A stretch of DNA of 64,000 nt. It comes from Muribaculaceae bacterium. Lineage in GTDB: Bacteria; Bacteroidota; Bacteroidia; Bacteroidales; Muribaculaceae. The notes below the pieces were generated by a model. That model saw only the letters and a program-made list of their open reading frames with translations, had not been told where the DNA came from and did not search any database. The DNA lies in contig JAIDTL010000134.1 of assembly GCA_029060725.1 (NCBI GenBank), positions 18,437-82,436 on the forward strand, written 5' to 3'. A program made the position numbers and the translations under genes. Shown here piece by piece: positions 17,871 to 26,884 of the stretch (positions are counted from its first letter, which is position 1; the number at the start of each line of letters is the position of its first letter).

Positions 17871-19061
17871 TTGGAAACTCTACATACTGCATACCGCACG
17901 TTTTTCGGAAAGGGTGACGCTCTATATCAGCTCTTCTCCCCTTACCGTATATGTCCTCTCGGGGCTCACGTCGACCATCAACATGGCCTTGTATCGGGTT
18001 TCGCCTTCGATTCAGGCATCGAATTCCTCTTCTCTGCCACTGACTCAGGCAAGGTTGAGATGGCGTCGCTCTCTTTTGAGGGTCTCATGACTTTCAACGT
18101 GCAACGCCCCATCGATGAAAAACAAGGCAACTGGGGCGACTACCTCCGCGGTGCCGTTTGGGCACTTCAGCAGGATTTCCGCCTCGAAAAAGGAATCCGC
18201 GGCATCGTCAAAGGCTCGATGCCCATAGGCGGTCTATCCTCCTCTGCTGCTTTGCTATGCGGCTTCGTGATGGCGATCGACAAGGTGAACAATCTCGGGC
18301 TGACTCGCCAGCAGATCATAGAGTATGCATCTCGCGCCGAACGCAATTACGTGGGGCTCAACAATGGTATTCTCGACCAAGCCTGCGTCGTGCTGTGCGA
18401 AGCAGACAAGCTCCTCTACCTCGACACGCGGACCGGCAACCATCGGCTTATTCCCTTCGGCGGCGACAACCCTAAGCCACTTCCATTCAAGCTTGGCATC
18501 TTCTTTTCCGGAGTGACACGCAAACTGACCGGGACTGACTACAATCTGCGGGTGGCAGAATGCAAGACTGCAGCCTGGATCATGCAAGCCTACGAGGATA
18601 CTCCACTCCACGAGTTTGAAGACACACGCCTTCGCGACGTGGAGGAATCCGTTTTCGAAAAGCATGCCGACCGGATGCCCGACCGTTTTGCACGCCGCGC
18701 GCGCCACTTCTATACGGAGTGCGACCGCGTCATCGACGGCGTGAAAGCATGGGAGGCAGGCGACATCGAATCTTTCGGCAAATTAGTCTTCGAAAGCTGC
18801 GAAAGCTCAATGAACAACTACGAATGCGGCTCTCCCGAACTGATTGAAATCTACAAGATAATGCGCCAGACCGATGGCATCTACGGCGGTCGCTTCTCCG
18901 GTGCCGGCTTCAAAGGAGCCTGCATCGCCCTCGTCGACCCCGCAAAGGAAGAGGAAATACGCAAGAGTGTAACTGAAAAATACCTCAACAAATACCCCCA
19001 ATACAAAGATTCATTCCAAATCTTCTTCTGCAATCCTGCCAATGGAGTTGACTTCTTGTAA
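17871..19061 (+). CDS. GHMP sugar-1-kinase, galactokinase/galacturonokinase-like
   Basis: ATP-dependent anomeric sugar kinase. All three GHMP motifs are visible: sugar loop PYRICPLGAHVDHQ near residue 25, ATP loop PIGGLSSSAALLCG near 118, and GGRFSGAGFKGACIAL near 345. The RICPLGAHVDHQ form is closer to plant galacturonokinases than to GalK (which has PGRVNLIGEHTDY), so a uronic-acid or modified-galactose substrate is possible. The start is TTG, the first usable codon after the promoter; no in-frame ATG is nearby. It is followed by a sugar nucleotidyltransferase, the natural partner for turning a sugar-1-phosphate into an NDP-sugar. Confidence 0.8.
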   Translation: METLHTAYRTFFGKGDALYQLFSPYRICPLGAHVDHQHGLVSGFAFDSGIEFLFSATDSGKVEMASLSFEGLMTFNVQRPIDEKQGNWGDYLRGAVWALQQDFRLEKGIRGIVKGSMPIGGLSSSAALLCGFVMAIDKVNNLGLTRQQIIEYASRAERNYVGLNNGILDQACVVLCEADKLLYLDTRTGNHRLIPFGGDNPKPLPFKLGIFFSGVTRKLTGTDYNLRVAECKTAAWIMQAYEDTPLHEFEDTRLRDVEESVFEKHADRMPDRFARRARHFYTECDRVIDGVKAWEAGDIESFGKLVFESCESSMNNYECGSPELIEIYKIMRQTDGIYGGRFSGAGFKGACIALVDPAKEEEIRKSVTEKYLNKYPQYKDSFQIFFCNPANGVDFL

Positions 19062-19080
19062 TGACCTACGATAACCTCGC

Positions 19081-19110
19081 AAGGACGCACACGCTGTGTG
19101 TCCTTACAAG
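19081..19110 (+). repeat. Dispersed hairpin element, GTGTGTCCYTACAAG family
   Basis: Palindrome AAGGACGCACAC..TGTGTGTCCTT followed by ACAAG. It shares the 3' half GTGTGTCCYTACAAG with a second copy at 58744-58772, while the 5' arm differs. It lies between the kinase and the nucleotidyltransferase. Confidence 0.65.
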
Positions 19111-19128
19111 TTTAATTGAATATCATAT

Positions 19129-19872
19129 ATGAAAAATATTATCATAGCCGCCGGATACGCGACTCGCCTATATCCTCTGACTGAGAATTTTCCCAAGCCT
19201 CTCCTAAAAATCGGAGATTCTACGATTTTAGACCGAATGCTTGCCGACATAGACCAAATTCCCGACATCGATGAGCACATTATCGTGACAAACCATCGTT
19301 TTGCTCCGATTTTCGAGGAATGGAAAGCTAAATCTAATTATAAAAAGCCCATCACAATAATCGACGACGGCACTACTGACAACGACAACCGTCTCGGAGC
19401 TGTCCGCGACCTCCTCCTCGCCCTCGAATCCTGTAAAGTCGACGACGACATCATGGTGCTCGCTGCCGACAATATCCTTGATTTCTCCCTTAAAGGCTTC
19501 ATCGACTATTTCAAGGAAAAAGGAAGCTCTGTCATCATGTGCCATCACGAGCCGGAACTCCGCAAGCTCCAGCGCACGGGCGTCATCGCTGTTGACGACG
19601 ATATGAAAGTGCTTCAGATGCAGGAAAAGCCCGAAAGACCGGTTTCCAACTGGGCTGTGCCTCCCTTCTATATCTACAAGAAAAGCGACCTCCCTTTGAT
19701 ACGCGAATGCATGGATCACGGATGCGGATTTGATGCGCCCGGCAATCTCGCCCACTATCTTACCGACGTCACGCTCCTCCACGCATGGCCCATGCCGGGC
19801 TCGCGCTTCGACATTGGCTCCATGGATTCCTACCAAGAAGCACAGGAGCGCTATGGCGCATCCAAGTCTTAA
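19129..19872 (+). CDS. Sugar-phosphate nucleotidyltransferase
   Basis: NTP-transferase fold of 247 residues with signature AAGYATRLYPLTENFPKPLLKI (the usual G-T of GxGTRL is replaced by A-T), VLAADNILDF for the metal-binding Asp, MQEKPERP and FDIGSMDSYQEA at the C-terminus. Together with the preceding GHMP kinase it makes a two-step salvage module (sugar to sugar-1-P to NDP-sugar). The nucleotide and sugar cannot be read from sequence. Its stop is about 65 bases upstream of rfbA. Confidence 0.85.
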   Translation: MKNIIIAAGYATRLYPLTENFPKPLLKIGDSTILDRMLADIDQIPDIDEHIIVTNHRFAPIFEEWKAKSNYKKPITIIDDGTTDNDNRLGAVRDLLLALESCKVDDDIMVLAADNILDFSLKGFIDYFKEKGSSVIMCHHEPELRKLQRTGVIAVDDDMKVLQMQEKPERPVSNWAVPPFYIYKKSDLPLIRECMDHGCGFDAPGNLAHYLTDVTLLHAWPMPGSRFDIGSMDSYQEAQERYGASKS

Positions 19873-19937
19873 GAAGGTTTTCCAATGCTTCCAATTTCTC
19901 TTATATCATTATCATTCATTATATATCATTATAAAAA

Positions 19938-20834
19938 GTGAAAGGAATAGTACTCGCCGGAGGGTCCGGCACTCGCCTCTACCCTATTACTAAGGGTGTC
20001 TCCAAACAACTCCTCCCCATCTTTGACAAGCCGATGGTCTACTACCCCATCTCGACATTGATGCTGGCTGGAATCCGCGATATACTCGTCATATCCACCC
20101 CGCAGGATCTTCCCGGCTTCAAGCGCCTGCTCGGCGATGGCAGCGACTACGGTATCAGACTCACTTACGCAGAGCAGCCCTCCCCTGATGGTCTTGCACA
20201 AGCATTCATCATCGGCAAAGACTTCATCGGCGACGACTCCGCTTGCCTTGTGCTCGGCGACAACATATTCCACGGCGCAGGCTTCTCCGAAGTTCTTAAG
20301 GATGCTGTTAAAACTGCCGAACAGGATAATAAAGCTACTGTCTTCGGCTACTGGGTCAACGATCCCGAACGCTATGGAGTAGCAGAATTCGACAAAGAGG
20401 GAAATTGCCTCTCCATCGAAGAGAAACCGGAAAATCCTAAAAGCAACTATGCCGTCGTCGGGCTCTATTTCTACCCCAACAAGGTGGTCGAAGTGGCTCA
20501 CAATATCAAACCCTCTGCCCGCGGAGAACTTGAAATCACCACTGTCAACCAAGAATTTCTGAAAGACGGCGAGCTGAAGGTGCAGACTCTTCCTCGTGGA
20601 TTCGCATGGCTCGATACCGGCACTCACGATTCGCTGGCTGAAGCTTCTATCTACATCGAAGTGCTCGAAAAACGTCAGGGTCTCAAAATCGCCTGCCTCG
20701 AAGGCATCGCATTCCTCAACGGATGGATCTCTGCCGACAAACTGCGTGAATTGGCTAAACCTATGCTGAAAAATCAGTATGGACAGTATCTAATGAGCAT
20801 TGCCGACGAAGGGAACCTCCAGAAATTCAATTAA
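19938..20834 (+). CDS. rfbA: Glucose-1-phosphate thymidylyltransferase
   Basis: First enzyme of dTDP-L-rhamnose synthesis (dTTP + Glc-1-P to dTDP-glucose). The 298 residues contain [59 protein letters not shown] and [12 protein letters not shown], all typical of RmlA. The start codon is GTG, following ATAAAAA. rfbB/C/D are not in the window, so the pathway is completed elsewhere. It is tightly followed (12 bases) by the giant TPR protein. Confidence 0.95.
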   Translation: MKGIVLAGGSGTRLYPITKGVSKQLLPIFDKPMVYYPISTLMLAGIRDILVISTPQDLPGFKRLLGDGSDYGIRLTYAEQPSPDGLAQAFIIGKDFIGDDSACLVLGDNIFHGAGFSEVLKDAVKTAEQDNKATVFGYWVNDPERYGVAEFDKEGNCLSIEEKPENPKSNYAVVGLYFYPNKVVEVAHNIKPSARGELEITTVNQEFLKDGELKVQTLPRGFAWLDTGTHDSLAEASIYIEVLEKRQGLKIACLEGIAFLNGWISADKLRELAKPMLKNQYGQYLMSIADEGNLQKFN

Positions 20835-20846
20835 CAATTCAACTAA

Positions 20847-23800
20847 ATGCGCTATATTCTATTAGCCTCACTTGCTCTCGGATCTATTTCCGCCTTGGGC
20901 CAGGGCATCGGAATCGTCTCCGACACCGATCCCCTCGCTCCCGGCTACATATACCGTGCCTCTCGGATGCTCTCTACAGGCAACCCCTTGGGCACGACCG
21001 ACCAGATAAATGCCACAAAAGATGATTTCGAGATGCTTTCTCCTGAGCTAAAGGCTGATTGGCTCGCCCGCGAGGGTGCTGCCCTCTTCCTACGTGGGGA
21101 TGCTTCCTGTATAGAAGTCCTCTCACGCCTGGCATCGGAATATCCTACATCCTCGCAGGCTACCCAAGCCTTGCTGACAATGGGCGACTGGTATTGGTAT
21201 CATAAAGAGTGGCACGAGGCTATCAATGAATATGCGAAAGTTGATATCAAAGTTCTTGGATCAGAACAACGTCCGCTCTATACCTATCGGAAGGCGCTTG
21301 CCTATCTGCGCTGTGGACTCCCCGAAAGCGCTGACCCTTTAATCAACTCTATATCCAACGTCCCGGGCTACGAACGCGCCGCAAAATACTACACTGCCTA
21401 TCTGCACTATCTGGATAAGGATTATGACACTGCCTATCGATTGATGGGAGAATTGGTGTCCGTAGGCGAAGTAATAGCTGAAGAATCAGACAATAGACGT
21501 GGTCGACGTGGCTCTGTATCAGGTCTTAATCTTGTCAGAAGGGAGAGTTCTTACATATCCGATGGCATTGAACCTCTCTACTATATGGCGCAGATCGAAT
21601 ATCTGCGCGGACAATATGATGATGTCATCAGCCACTCATCTGCCATTATGGCGAAGAACCCGGTCGATGAACTCCTTCCGGAGCTACACCGCATCGCCGG
21701 ACTAAGCTATTTCAAGAAGAAGGAATATGAAATGGCCCGCCCGCATCTTGAGGAGTTTATCGCTGCCGTGGAATCGCCCAACGATGATGCCCTTTACGCT
21801 TTGGGAGCGATCCAATATGCCGACGGCGACCTCGTGGATGCAGAAAAAAACCTTCGTCAACTTACAGACCGCAACAACGACTTGGCCCAAGGATCTTACC
21901 TATATCTCGGACAAATTTCCGAACGTCGCGGCGACATGAATGCCGCTGCAATGGCATTCGAGAAAGCCGCCAACATGGCCTACGACCAAAATGTGGCTGA
22001 GACCGCACTCTACAACCATATAGTGGCGCTTACGAAAGGGGGCAACGCTCCATTCGCAAGCAACATCACTATGCTTGAAGACTTCCTGACGCGCTATCCC
22101 GATTCTCGATATGCTTCCGACGTTGAAGAGAGTCTCGCGGCCGCATATTTCTACGAGCATGATTATGAAAAGGCTTTAGCCTCCATCAATAAGGTCAGGA
22201 ATCCTTCTGAGGCAACACTTTCCGCTAAACAGAAAATACTCTATAAATTAGGCACCAGCGAAATCACATCGGGCGCTCTTCAGCAAGCCATCAGCCATCT
22301 CGGTGAGGCTGCCGACATGAAATCTACCGACTCTGCCCTTGCCGATGAGTCGCGGCTATGGCTCGCCGAAGCCCTATACAGCTCTGGCGACTACAAGGCA
22401 GCTGCCGCTGCCTACTCTGCAGCTCTCCGCGGATCGATTACCACCGACAACAAGATTACGGCACGCTACGGGCTGGCATATTCCCAATTTAAACTGAAAG
22501 AATGGGGCGAAGCCAGAAAAAACTTCGCAGAAGTGGCTGAAAACCGCAGTGCCCCCTCTTCGATGAAAGGGGATGCAATGGTGCGTGTGGCCGACTGCCT
22601 GCTCTACATCGGTGAATATCAGAAAGCTGCCGATACGTTCCTGCGCGCTTCGCGGGAAGGTGCCGGCGATGCCGATTATGCCACATTCCGCCATGCCGTA
22701 GTGCTTGGAGTCACTGAAGGCACCGACTCAAAGATGAAGAAACTCAATGCCTTCTTGAAGGAAAAGCCATTTTCCAAGTGGACTCCCGAGGTGCTTCTTG
22801 AAGCCGGAAAGACTATGGCAGCCCTCGACAAGCCCGATAAGGCTGCCCCCTACTTCGAAAGACTTCGCCGCGAATATCCCAAAGACAACAAAAGCCGCTC
22901 CGGCTCCCTCTCTCTTGCCCTCGCATACATGAAGCAAGGAGAAGAGGAAAAAGCCAAGGAGACTTATATGGAGATAATCAAAATGTGGCCCACCAGTGAG
23001 GAAGCTTCCATCTCCAACGATGAAATGCGACGCATTACGGCTGCCGACGGGAGCCTGAAGGAATATGCTCGCTTCCTCGAAGGCATCAAGGGGGCGCCGC
23101 AGATTGACCCCGATGAGATGGATTCCATCACATTCGAGGCCGCTGAGACCGCATACGCTGCCAACCAGAGCAACACCATATTGCTCGAGCAATACATCAG
23201 CGACTTCCCCGACGGACGCTATCTCGCCAATGCACTGATGGACCTTGCGGAGGCTGCCGATAGCGAAGGTGATGCGGCAAAGACACTCATTTATCTCGAT
23301 AAACTGCTCTCGACACGAGGCGACGCACCGCAGGTGCCTGCCGCCCTATTCCTACGTGCCGACCTGCTTGAAAATGCAGGCGACATGAAGAAGGCTCTCG
23401 CCAGCTATCTTGATCTTGAGCAACGTGGCGGCCCTGAGTTCGCTCCCGAAGCCATTGCTGGAGTCATGCGCACTACTCAGAATGCCGGCCAACGTACCGA
23501 CTATGCACGCCGCCTCCTTGCCATGGGCGGTGTAAGCGCCGAAGACGCCGAAGAAGCACGATTCTACGAGGCTTCTGGCATGCTCCATAGCTCTCAGAGC
23601 AAGGCTGGAGAAGACGCTTTGAGACTTCTTGCCGCCTCCCCTAACTCCATATCAGGGGCAAAAGCTGCCGTAGAGCTCGGCAACTGGTATTTAGAGCAAG
23701 GAGACACCAAGAATGCACTGACCACTCTCGAAGCTTTCACTGATGCGGGGTCAGTCCACGCCTACTGGTTAGCCCGCGGATTCATATTGCTTGCCGACGC

Positions 23801-23930
23801 TTATCATGCCGACGGCAATGATTATTTAGCCGTGGAATACCTTAAGAGCCTGCAAGAAAACTATCCGGGAGAAGAGACCGACATTTTGGAAGGGATCGAT
23901 GCAAGGATAAAAGAATATTCCGACGAATAG
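20847..23930 (+). CDS. Large periplasmic TPR protein
   Basis: 1027 residues with a short signal peptide (MRYILLASLALGSISALGQ) and TPR-type helical pairs throughout, for example YLRGQYDDVISHSSAIM, LYKLGTSEITSGALQQAI and GNWYLEQGDTKNALTTL. Such long TPR proteins scaffold outer-membrane or secretion complexes in Bacteroidetes; some relatives accompany TonB-type barrels. A beta-barrel protein is the next gene, which fits a functional pair. No enzymatic motif is seen. No internal disruption; codon use is GC-richer than the secreted cluster at 11-15 kb. Confidence 0.85.
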   Translation: MRYILLASLALGSISALGQGIGIVSDTDPLAPGYIYRASRMLSTGNPLGTTDQINATKDDFEMLSPELKADWLAREGAALFLRGDASCIEVLSRLASEYPTSSQATQALLTMGDWYWYHKEWHEAINEYAKVDIKVLGSEQRPLYTYRKALAYLRCGLPESADPLINSISNVPGYERAAKYYTAYLHYLDKDYDTAYRLMGELVSVGEVIAEESDNRRGRRGSVSGLNLVRRESSYISDGIEPLYYMAQIEYLRGQYDDVISHSSAIMAKNPVDELLPELHRIAGLSYFKKKEYEMARPHLEEFIAAVESPNDDALYALGAIQYADGDLVDAEKNLRQLTDRNNDLAQGSYLYLGQISERRGDMNAAAMAFEKAANMAYDQNVAETALYNHIVALTKGGNAPFASNITMLEDFLTRYPDSRYASDVEESLAAAYFYEHDYEKALASINKVRNPSEATLSAKQKILYKLGTSEITSGALQQAISHLGEAADMKSTDSALADESRLWLAEALYSSGDYKAAAAAYSAALRGSITTDNKITARYGLAYSQFKLKEWGEARKNFAEVAENRSAPSSMKGDAMVRVADCLLYIGEYQKAADTFLRASREGAGDADYATFRHAVVLGVTEGTDSKMKKLNAFLKEKPFSKWTPEVLLEAGKTMAALDKPDKAAPYFERLRREYPKDNKSRSGSLSLALAYMKQGEEEKAKETYMEIIKMWPTSEEASISNDEMRRITAADGSLKEYARFLEGIKGAPQIDPDEMDSITFEAAETAYAANQSNTILLEQYISDFPDGRYLANALMDLAEAADSEGDAAKTLIYLDKLLSTRGDAPQVPAALFLRADLLENAGDMKKALASYLDLEQRGGPEFAPEAIAGVMRTTQNAGQRTDYARRLLAMGGVSAEDAEEARFYEASGMLHSSQSKAGEDALRLLAASPNSISGAKAAVELGNWYLEQGDTKNALTTLEAFTDAGSVHAYWLARGFILLADAYHADGNDYLAVEYLKSLQENYPGEETDILEGIDARIKEYSDE

Positions 23931-24004
23931 CGGCCAGCCCCTACCATTGAAATCTAAATTATCAGGGTGTTAAGTTTTATATTCCAATCTTTGAAGTTGA
24001 CTTG

Positions 24005-24089
24005 CCAGCTCGGAGAGCTGGAATGATGCCAAAACCCCGGACTTCAGTCCGGGGAATACATAGCAAAAGATCTGTAGCCTCGGAGAGGC
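24005..24089. repeat. Hairpin cluster with constant CGGAG loop and a CCCCGGACT palindrome
   Basis: Three hairpins in 85 bases: CCAGCT-CGGAG-AGCTGG (24005-24021), CCCCGGACT-TC-AGTCCGGGG (24035-24054) and GCCT-CGGAG-AGGC (24077-24089). The first and third share the loop CGGAG but have different, self-complementary stems. REP-like intergenic element. Confidence 0.6.
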
Positions 24090-24187
24090 GCTTTATGATA
24101 TAGTCAAGATTTTGGCACATCTAACTGAACATCTTAGTTTATAGTTAATAATTTATAGTTAATAGTTAATAGATCATCGTTGACAAA

Positions 24188-25798
24188 ATGAGGATATTAC
24201 GACATATTATAGCTCTGACGGTCTTGGCATTTGGCGCCGCGACAATGTGGGCGCAAAGCATCACTGAGTCGGTGACTGTAGAAGGAAAGTATACACCGGA
24301 CATCATCCCGGCAGACCGACTTGCATTGCTTCCGGCTACAGTCACGCTTAAAGCTCCGGAATCTCCAATGGCTTACGACCGCAAAGGATTGGCTGCCAAT
24401 TTCGCACCTGACGCGCTCAACATGCCGGCTACCGGTTGGATGTCAACCAAGGCATATAATACATCAAAAGGATATGTCGACTTGTGGCTCGGAAGTTGGC
24501 TCAACTCATCGCTGTCTGCGGGATATAGTGTCATCGACCATCCTGACACTCGCCTTAACGTCTATCTCCAACATAATTCCACCTCTCTATGGCAAGCGTG
24601 GAAAAAGGATGCAGAGGAAGGATTAGCGGCGGCAGACAAACGCTTCCGCTACGACGAATGCATCGGGGCTGATTTTCAAAAGAATCTGACAGGAAAGGGG
24701 ACTGTCAGTGCTGGAATGCAGTATCACTTAGGTTATTTCAACTATTACTCTGCAATCTCGAATGGCATTGAAGACGGCCATTATGTAGCACCGACCCAGA
24801 CACTCAATGACATTAGCGCCAGGGTAAGCTGGAGCGCAAAACCCACCGAAAGACTCGCCTACGACGTAAAGGCAGACGTGAGATATTTCGGATTCCGTGA
24901 AGGAGAACGTGAGACCACCGTCAATGCCGGTGGCGACATTGCATATACCGTCAACGACAAATCACGCCTGAATGCCGAGCTTCTTTACTCCGGAGTCCTC
25001 AACCATATCGGCAACGACGTGAACCGACTGAGGTTCACTCCGGGCTATGAACTCACTATTGCTCCATACTCATTGCTCCGTATAGGAGTCGACGTCGCCA
25101 TGACAACAGACGCGAAAACCCACTTCAGAGCCGCTCCAGACGTCAGATTCTCCACTCGGAAGGGAATCATAGCCTTCGCAGCAAAAGCGGGCGGAGGGAC
25201 GAATCTGCGTACGCTTGCATGGATGCATGCCAACGACTACTACTCCAACCCATTCGCCGGCTGCTTTCAAGCCGCCTACACCCCTCTTGACATCGACCTT
25301 GCCCTCCAACTGAATCCCGGAGGCAAATGGACCGTAGGAGCTCAATGGGAGTGGCGCACCACAAAAGATGAAACCCTGGCAGCCTTATATGCCTCTCCCA
25401 TATACACCGACAATATTCATGGCTTCAGCCTCTCTGTCAACGCCGGATATGAATTCTGCCGCCAGTTCTCCTTTAATGGACGCGCCTCTTGGCAACCACA
25501 AAAGGAGAATACCGGCTTTATGAATGGTTTCGACCGTCCGGAATTGACAGCCGCCCTTTTAGCAGAATCGCACCCTACCGACAAGCTCTCTTTGAAACTT
25601 GACTTTACTCTTCGCGCAAGACGCCAGCTGGGGCTTAGAAGTTTCAGCAGTCTCAATCTGACGGGTGATTATCAGATCTCCGACAAAATCTCTGTGGGAG
25701 CAGCTATATGCAATCTCCTAAATCGCAAGCAGGAAGTGCTGCCGGGATTGCCGATCGAAGGGATTAATGCTACAGCTGGGGTGCAAATCGTATTTTGA
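24188..25798 (+). CDS. Outer-membrane beta-barrel, TonB-receptor-like without plug
   Basis: 536 residues. The signal peptide (MRILRHIIALTVLAFGAATMWAQ) is followed by SITESVTVEGKYTPDI, reminiscent of the strand leading into TonB-receptor-type barrels, then many amphipathic strands (SAGMQYHLGYFNYYSAIS, WTVGAQWEWRTT) and a final NATAGVQIVF ending in Phe. It is shorter than a full TonB-dependent receptor and no plug domain is seen. It follows the giant TPR protein after a 257-base gap holding hairpins; in Bacteroidetes such pairs often work together at the outer membrane. Confidence 0.75.
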   Translation: MRILRHIIALTVLAFGAATMWAQSITESVTVEGKYTPDIIPADRLALLPATVTLKAPESPMAYDRKGLAANFAPDALNMPATGWMSTKAYNTSKGYVDLWLGSWLNSSLSAGYSVIDHPDTRLNVYLQHNSTSLWQAWKKDAEEGLAAADKRFRYDECIGADFQKNLTGKGTVSAGMQYHLGYFNYYSAISNGIEDGHYVAPTQTLNDISARVSWSAKPTERLAYDVKADVRYFGFREGERETTVNAGGDIAYTVNDKSRLNAELLYSGVLNHIGNDVNRLRFTPGYELTIAPYSLLRIGVDVAMTTDAKTHFRAAPDVRFSTRKGIIAFAAKAGGGTNLRTLAWMHANDYYSNPFAGCFQAAYTPLDIDLALQLNPGGKWTVGAQWEWRTTKDETLAALYASPIYTDNIHGFSLSVNAGYEFCRQFSFNGRASWQPQKENTGFMNGFDRPELTAALLAESHPTDKLSLKLDFTLRARRQLGLRSFSSLNLTGDYQISDKISVGAAICNLLNRKQEVLPGLPIEGINATAGVQIVF

Positions 25799-25935
25799 AG
25801 GCAGAATAGCGAATGTAGGATGATGAATGGAAACTGAAATGGGGGCTTGATTGTTAAGTTGATGACAGGGTAGCAACAAATGCAATTTTAGCCCAATCAG
25901 TTGTAAATAGCCTAAAAAGACCTTAATAAAGAAAT

Positions 25936-26487
25936 ATGAAGAATAAGGATAAAGAAGAGAAGGCTCTTACGCTGGAATATTCCAACGAAGACGACCGCGC
26001 CTACGGACTTGCCGGGATGGCGATCTCTATAGCCGCCTTGGATGCATTCGACCGCGTGGCAGAAGTGAGCCTTGACGGAAAAGACGATACTATGGTGGAG
26101 TTTTCCAATGAGTATTATTTCTCCGGGAGCCCCTCGATATCGCCCAAAAGCACTTGGGACAACCTCGTGCATAATTTTCATATCACGGCGTCGATGGTCA
26201 TCAGCAATGTGATGTCGCGCTCTATGGTGCGCATGCACCGCGATGTCCCGGTCGACGTATTGGGAGCACTCCACGATGAGATCTTGCGTGAAGGACGCGA
26301 CAGCTGCGGACTGGAGGATGATGAGATTGATGCTCTTTTCAATCGCACTCTCAGCTATTCGCGCCGCATTTTCGCCAATCCTCGTCTGCATCCCGCCATC
26401 GACGAGTTTGCACGTGTCATCTCCCGCCGCCGCACTCTCAGCGGCAATGAGATTCGCGATGAGCTTCGCCTCCTCCAGATCATTTAG
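25936..26487 (+). CDS. Conserved-looking cytoplasmic protein, unknown
   Basis: 183 residues, soluble, rich in acidic and arginine residues, with no signal peptide or recognised motif. Segments such as TWDNLVHNFHITASMVISNVMSRSMVRMH and FARVISRRRTLSGNEIRDELRLLQII suggest an all-helical fold. Good coding character and spacing (a MazG-like gene begins 55 bases later) make it a real gene, possibly in one transcription unit with that gene and FTCD. I do not recognise the family. Confidence 0.65.
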   Translation: MKNKDKEEKALTLEYSNEDDRAYGLAGMAISIAALDAFDRVAEVSLDGKDDTMVEFSNEYYFSGSPSISPKSTWDNLVHNFHITASMVISNVMSRSMVRMHRDVPVDVLGALHDEILREGRDSCGLEDDEIDALFNRTLSYSRRIFANPRLHPAIDEFARVISRRRTLSGNEIRDELRLLQII

Positions 26488-26542
26488 TATTTTAAATTGA
26501 GAATTGAGAATGTTCGACTCAATTTGATAATTAGGATTCTTT

Positions 26543-26884
26543 ATGGAAGAGAATGCGAGCTTGACAGTAAGGGAGATGCAGATGATGGTCGACCGATGGA
26601 TTCAGGATATCGGGAAGGCATATTTCCCGCCCCTTGCCAATATGGCGATACTCACCGAGGAAGTAGGTGAACTCGCCCGGGTCATTGTGCGTCAATACGG
26701 ACCGCAAATCGCCAAGAAAAGCGACCTTGAGCGCAATCTGGAAGAAGAACTCGCTGATGTGCTCTGGGTAGTGGTGTGTCTTGCCAACCAGACTGGAGTG
26801 GACCTCACCGAAGCATTCCGCAAGACTCTCCAAAAAAAGACAGAAAGAGACAAAAATCGTTTTAACAACCTGACAATACAATGA
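26543..26884 (+). CDS. MazG-like nucleotide pyrophosphohydrolase
   Basis: 113-residue single-domain all-alpha NTP pyrophosphohydrolase that would hydrolyse (non-canonical) dNTPs to monophosphates. Metal-binding residues are visible as EEVGELARVI (ExxE) and EEELADVLWVV (ExxxD), as in MazG/RS21-C6 proteins. The stop overlaps the FTCD start by four bases (ATGA), so the two are translationally coupled; a functional link to histidine catabolism is not obvious. Confidence 0.85.
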   Translation: MEENASLTVREMQMMVDRWIQDIGKAYFPPLANMAILTEEVGELARVIVRQYGPQIAKKSDLERNLEEELADVLWVVVCLANQTGVDLTEAFRKTLQKKTERDKNRFNNLTIQ

